A stretch of 6,750 bases of DNA from contig JAPPFQ010000430.1 in assembly GCA_028875135.1 (NCBI GenBank), positions 1 through 6,750 on the forward strand, given 5' to 3'. Below are positions 6,173 through 6,750 of this stretch, piece by piece (positions within the stretch are counted from its first letter, which is position 1; each line of letters opens with the position of its first letter). The translations under genes and the position numbers were made by a program. Source of the DNA: Acidobacteriota bacterium. GTDB lineage: Bacteria; Acidobacteriota; Terriglobia; Versatilivoradales; Versatilivoraceae. Below the pieces are notes generated by a model. That model made no database searches, was not told where the DNA came from, and worked only from the letters and a program-made list of their open reading frames with translations.

Positions 6173-6750
6173 GTGCCGACGCCATTCTACCGACCGCGCC
6201 GCCTGCGGAGCAGCCGGCGGCTGCGCGCCATGGTGCGCGAGACCCGGCTCTCCCCGTTCAACTTCATCTATCCCCTCTTCGTCTGTCCGGGCGAGGGTGT
6301 GAAGCGCGAAATCCCCTCCATGCCCGGCAACTACCACTTTTCCGTCGATCGGCTGGTGGAGGAATGCCACGGGGTGCGGTCGCTGGGAATCCCGGCCGTT
6401 CTGCTCTTCGGTATTCCGCCGTCGAAGGACGAGGAGGGCAGCGGGGCCTACGACGAGGAGGGCATCATCGCCTCGGCGGTACGGGCCGTCAAGGCGGCCG
6501 AACCCGACCTGCTGGTCATTACCGACGTCTGTCTCTGCGAATACACCTCCCACGGCCACTGCGGCAGCCTGCGCGACGGCGACGTCGACAACGACGCCAC
6601 CCTGGAGCTTCTGGCCGAGACCGCGCTGGTCTATGCCCGGGCCGGCGCCGACCTGATCGCCCCCTCGGACATGATGGACGGCCGGGTGGAGGCCATTCGG
6701 GATAGGCTGGACGACCACGGATTCGAAAAGATCCCGATCCTGTCCTACGC
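6173..6750 (+). CDS. hemB: porphobilinogen synthase (delta-aminolevulinic acid dehydratase), 5' part
   Basis: HemB condenses two 5-aminolevulinate molecules into porphobilinogen, the first common step to heme and other tetrapyrroles, in the cytosol. The window holds 192 complete codons, about 60 percent of the usual 320-340 residues. The start is a GTG at 6173 preceded by a GGGGGGA purine run about four bases away; it gives the N-terminus typical of the family (FYRPRRLRSSRRLRAMVRETRLSP), while the ATG at residue 20 would cut that off. Clear signatures are FIYPLFVCPG (31-40), the metal-binding DVCLCEYTSHGHCG (118-131) with Cys120, Cys122 and Cys130, which points to the zinc-dependent type, and APSDMMDGRV (163-172). 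Both catalytic lysines lie beyond the right edge; the visible end, PILSYA, is just before the first. The gene is divergent from the glycosidase-like gene, and the neighbourhood gives no sign of other heme genes. Confidence 0.96.
   Translation, partial: MPTPFYRPRRLRSSRRLRAMVRETRLSPFNFIYPLFVCPGEGVKREIPSMPGNYHFSVDRLVEECHGVRSLGIPAVLLFGIPPSKDEEGSGAYDEEGIIASAVRAVKAAEPDLLVITDVCLCEYTSHGHCGSLRDGDVDNDATLELLAETALVYARAGADLIAPSDMMDGRVEAIRDRLDDHGFEKIPILSY

Noticed and set aside
6364..6705. Plus-strand open frame of 113 codons inside hemB
   Set aside because: It is an out-of-frame shadow of hemB, whose own frame shows the metal-binding cysteine motif and other family signatures.
6014..6718. N-terminal extension of the glycosidase-like gene by 235 codons
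   Set aside because: The extension runs antisense through hemB and the divergent promoter region; the AGGAGG and the twin-arginine leader fix the start at 6013.

Overview
The window is GC-rich bacterial DNA that reads most like a member of the Acidobacteriota or a similar uncultured lineage. This is an inference from the gene mix: a GWxTD-domain protein, a TPR protein and a CRTAC1-type (FG-GAP/VCBS plus ASPIC/UnbV) protein in a row, a Tat-exported glycosidase-like protein, and AATCC/GATT heptamer repeats between genes. No rRNA or marker gene settles the taxonomy. Five protein genes fill the window, and no gene-free stretch exceeds about 160 bp.

Four genes lie on the minus strand. In transcription order they are a Tat-signal (beta/alpha)8 glycoside-hydrolase-like protein (6013-3911), a secreted seven-motif calcium-binding propeller protein with a C-terminal ASPIC/UnbV domain (3759-2053), an exported TPR protein (2001-1003), and a GWxTD-domain protein that runs off the left edge (909 to below 1). 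The gaps are 151, 51 and 93 bp. The last three look like one functional set of exported, envelope-associated proteins. The first may be transcribed separately, because a weak hairpin plus U-rich stretch follows its stop codon. On the plus strand, divergent from all of these, hemB (porphobilinogen synthase, heme pathway) starts at 6173 and runs off the right edge.

The 159-bp divergent region between the glycosidase-like gene and hemB holds outward-facing promoter-like elements: a perfect TATAAT on the minus strand and an extended -10 TGcTACAAT on the plus strand. Two short palindromes sit between them.

The most unusual structure is at the start of the TPR gene. A nearly perfect 7-bp tandem repeat (about 4.9 copies) lies inside the coding sequence between the start codon and the signal-peptide core. 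A second, degenerate 7-bp-period array built on the same GATT core, in inverted orientation, lies just upstream of the ribosome binding site. Seven is not a multiple of three, and both other frames hit a stop within about 50 bp after the tract, so gain or loss of one unit would switch the gene off. This is a candidate phase-variable exported protein, or a gene start colonised by a spreading heptamer repeat.
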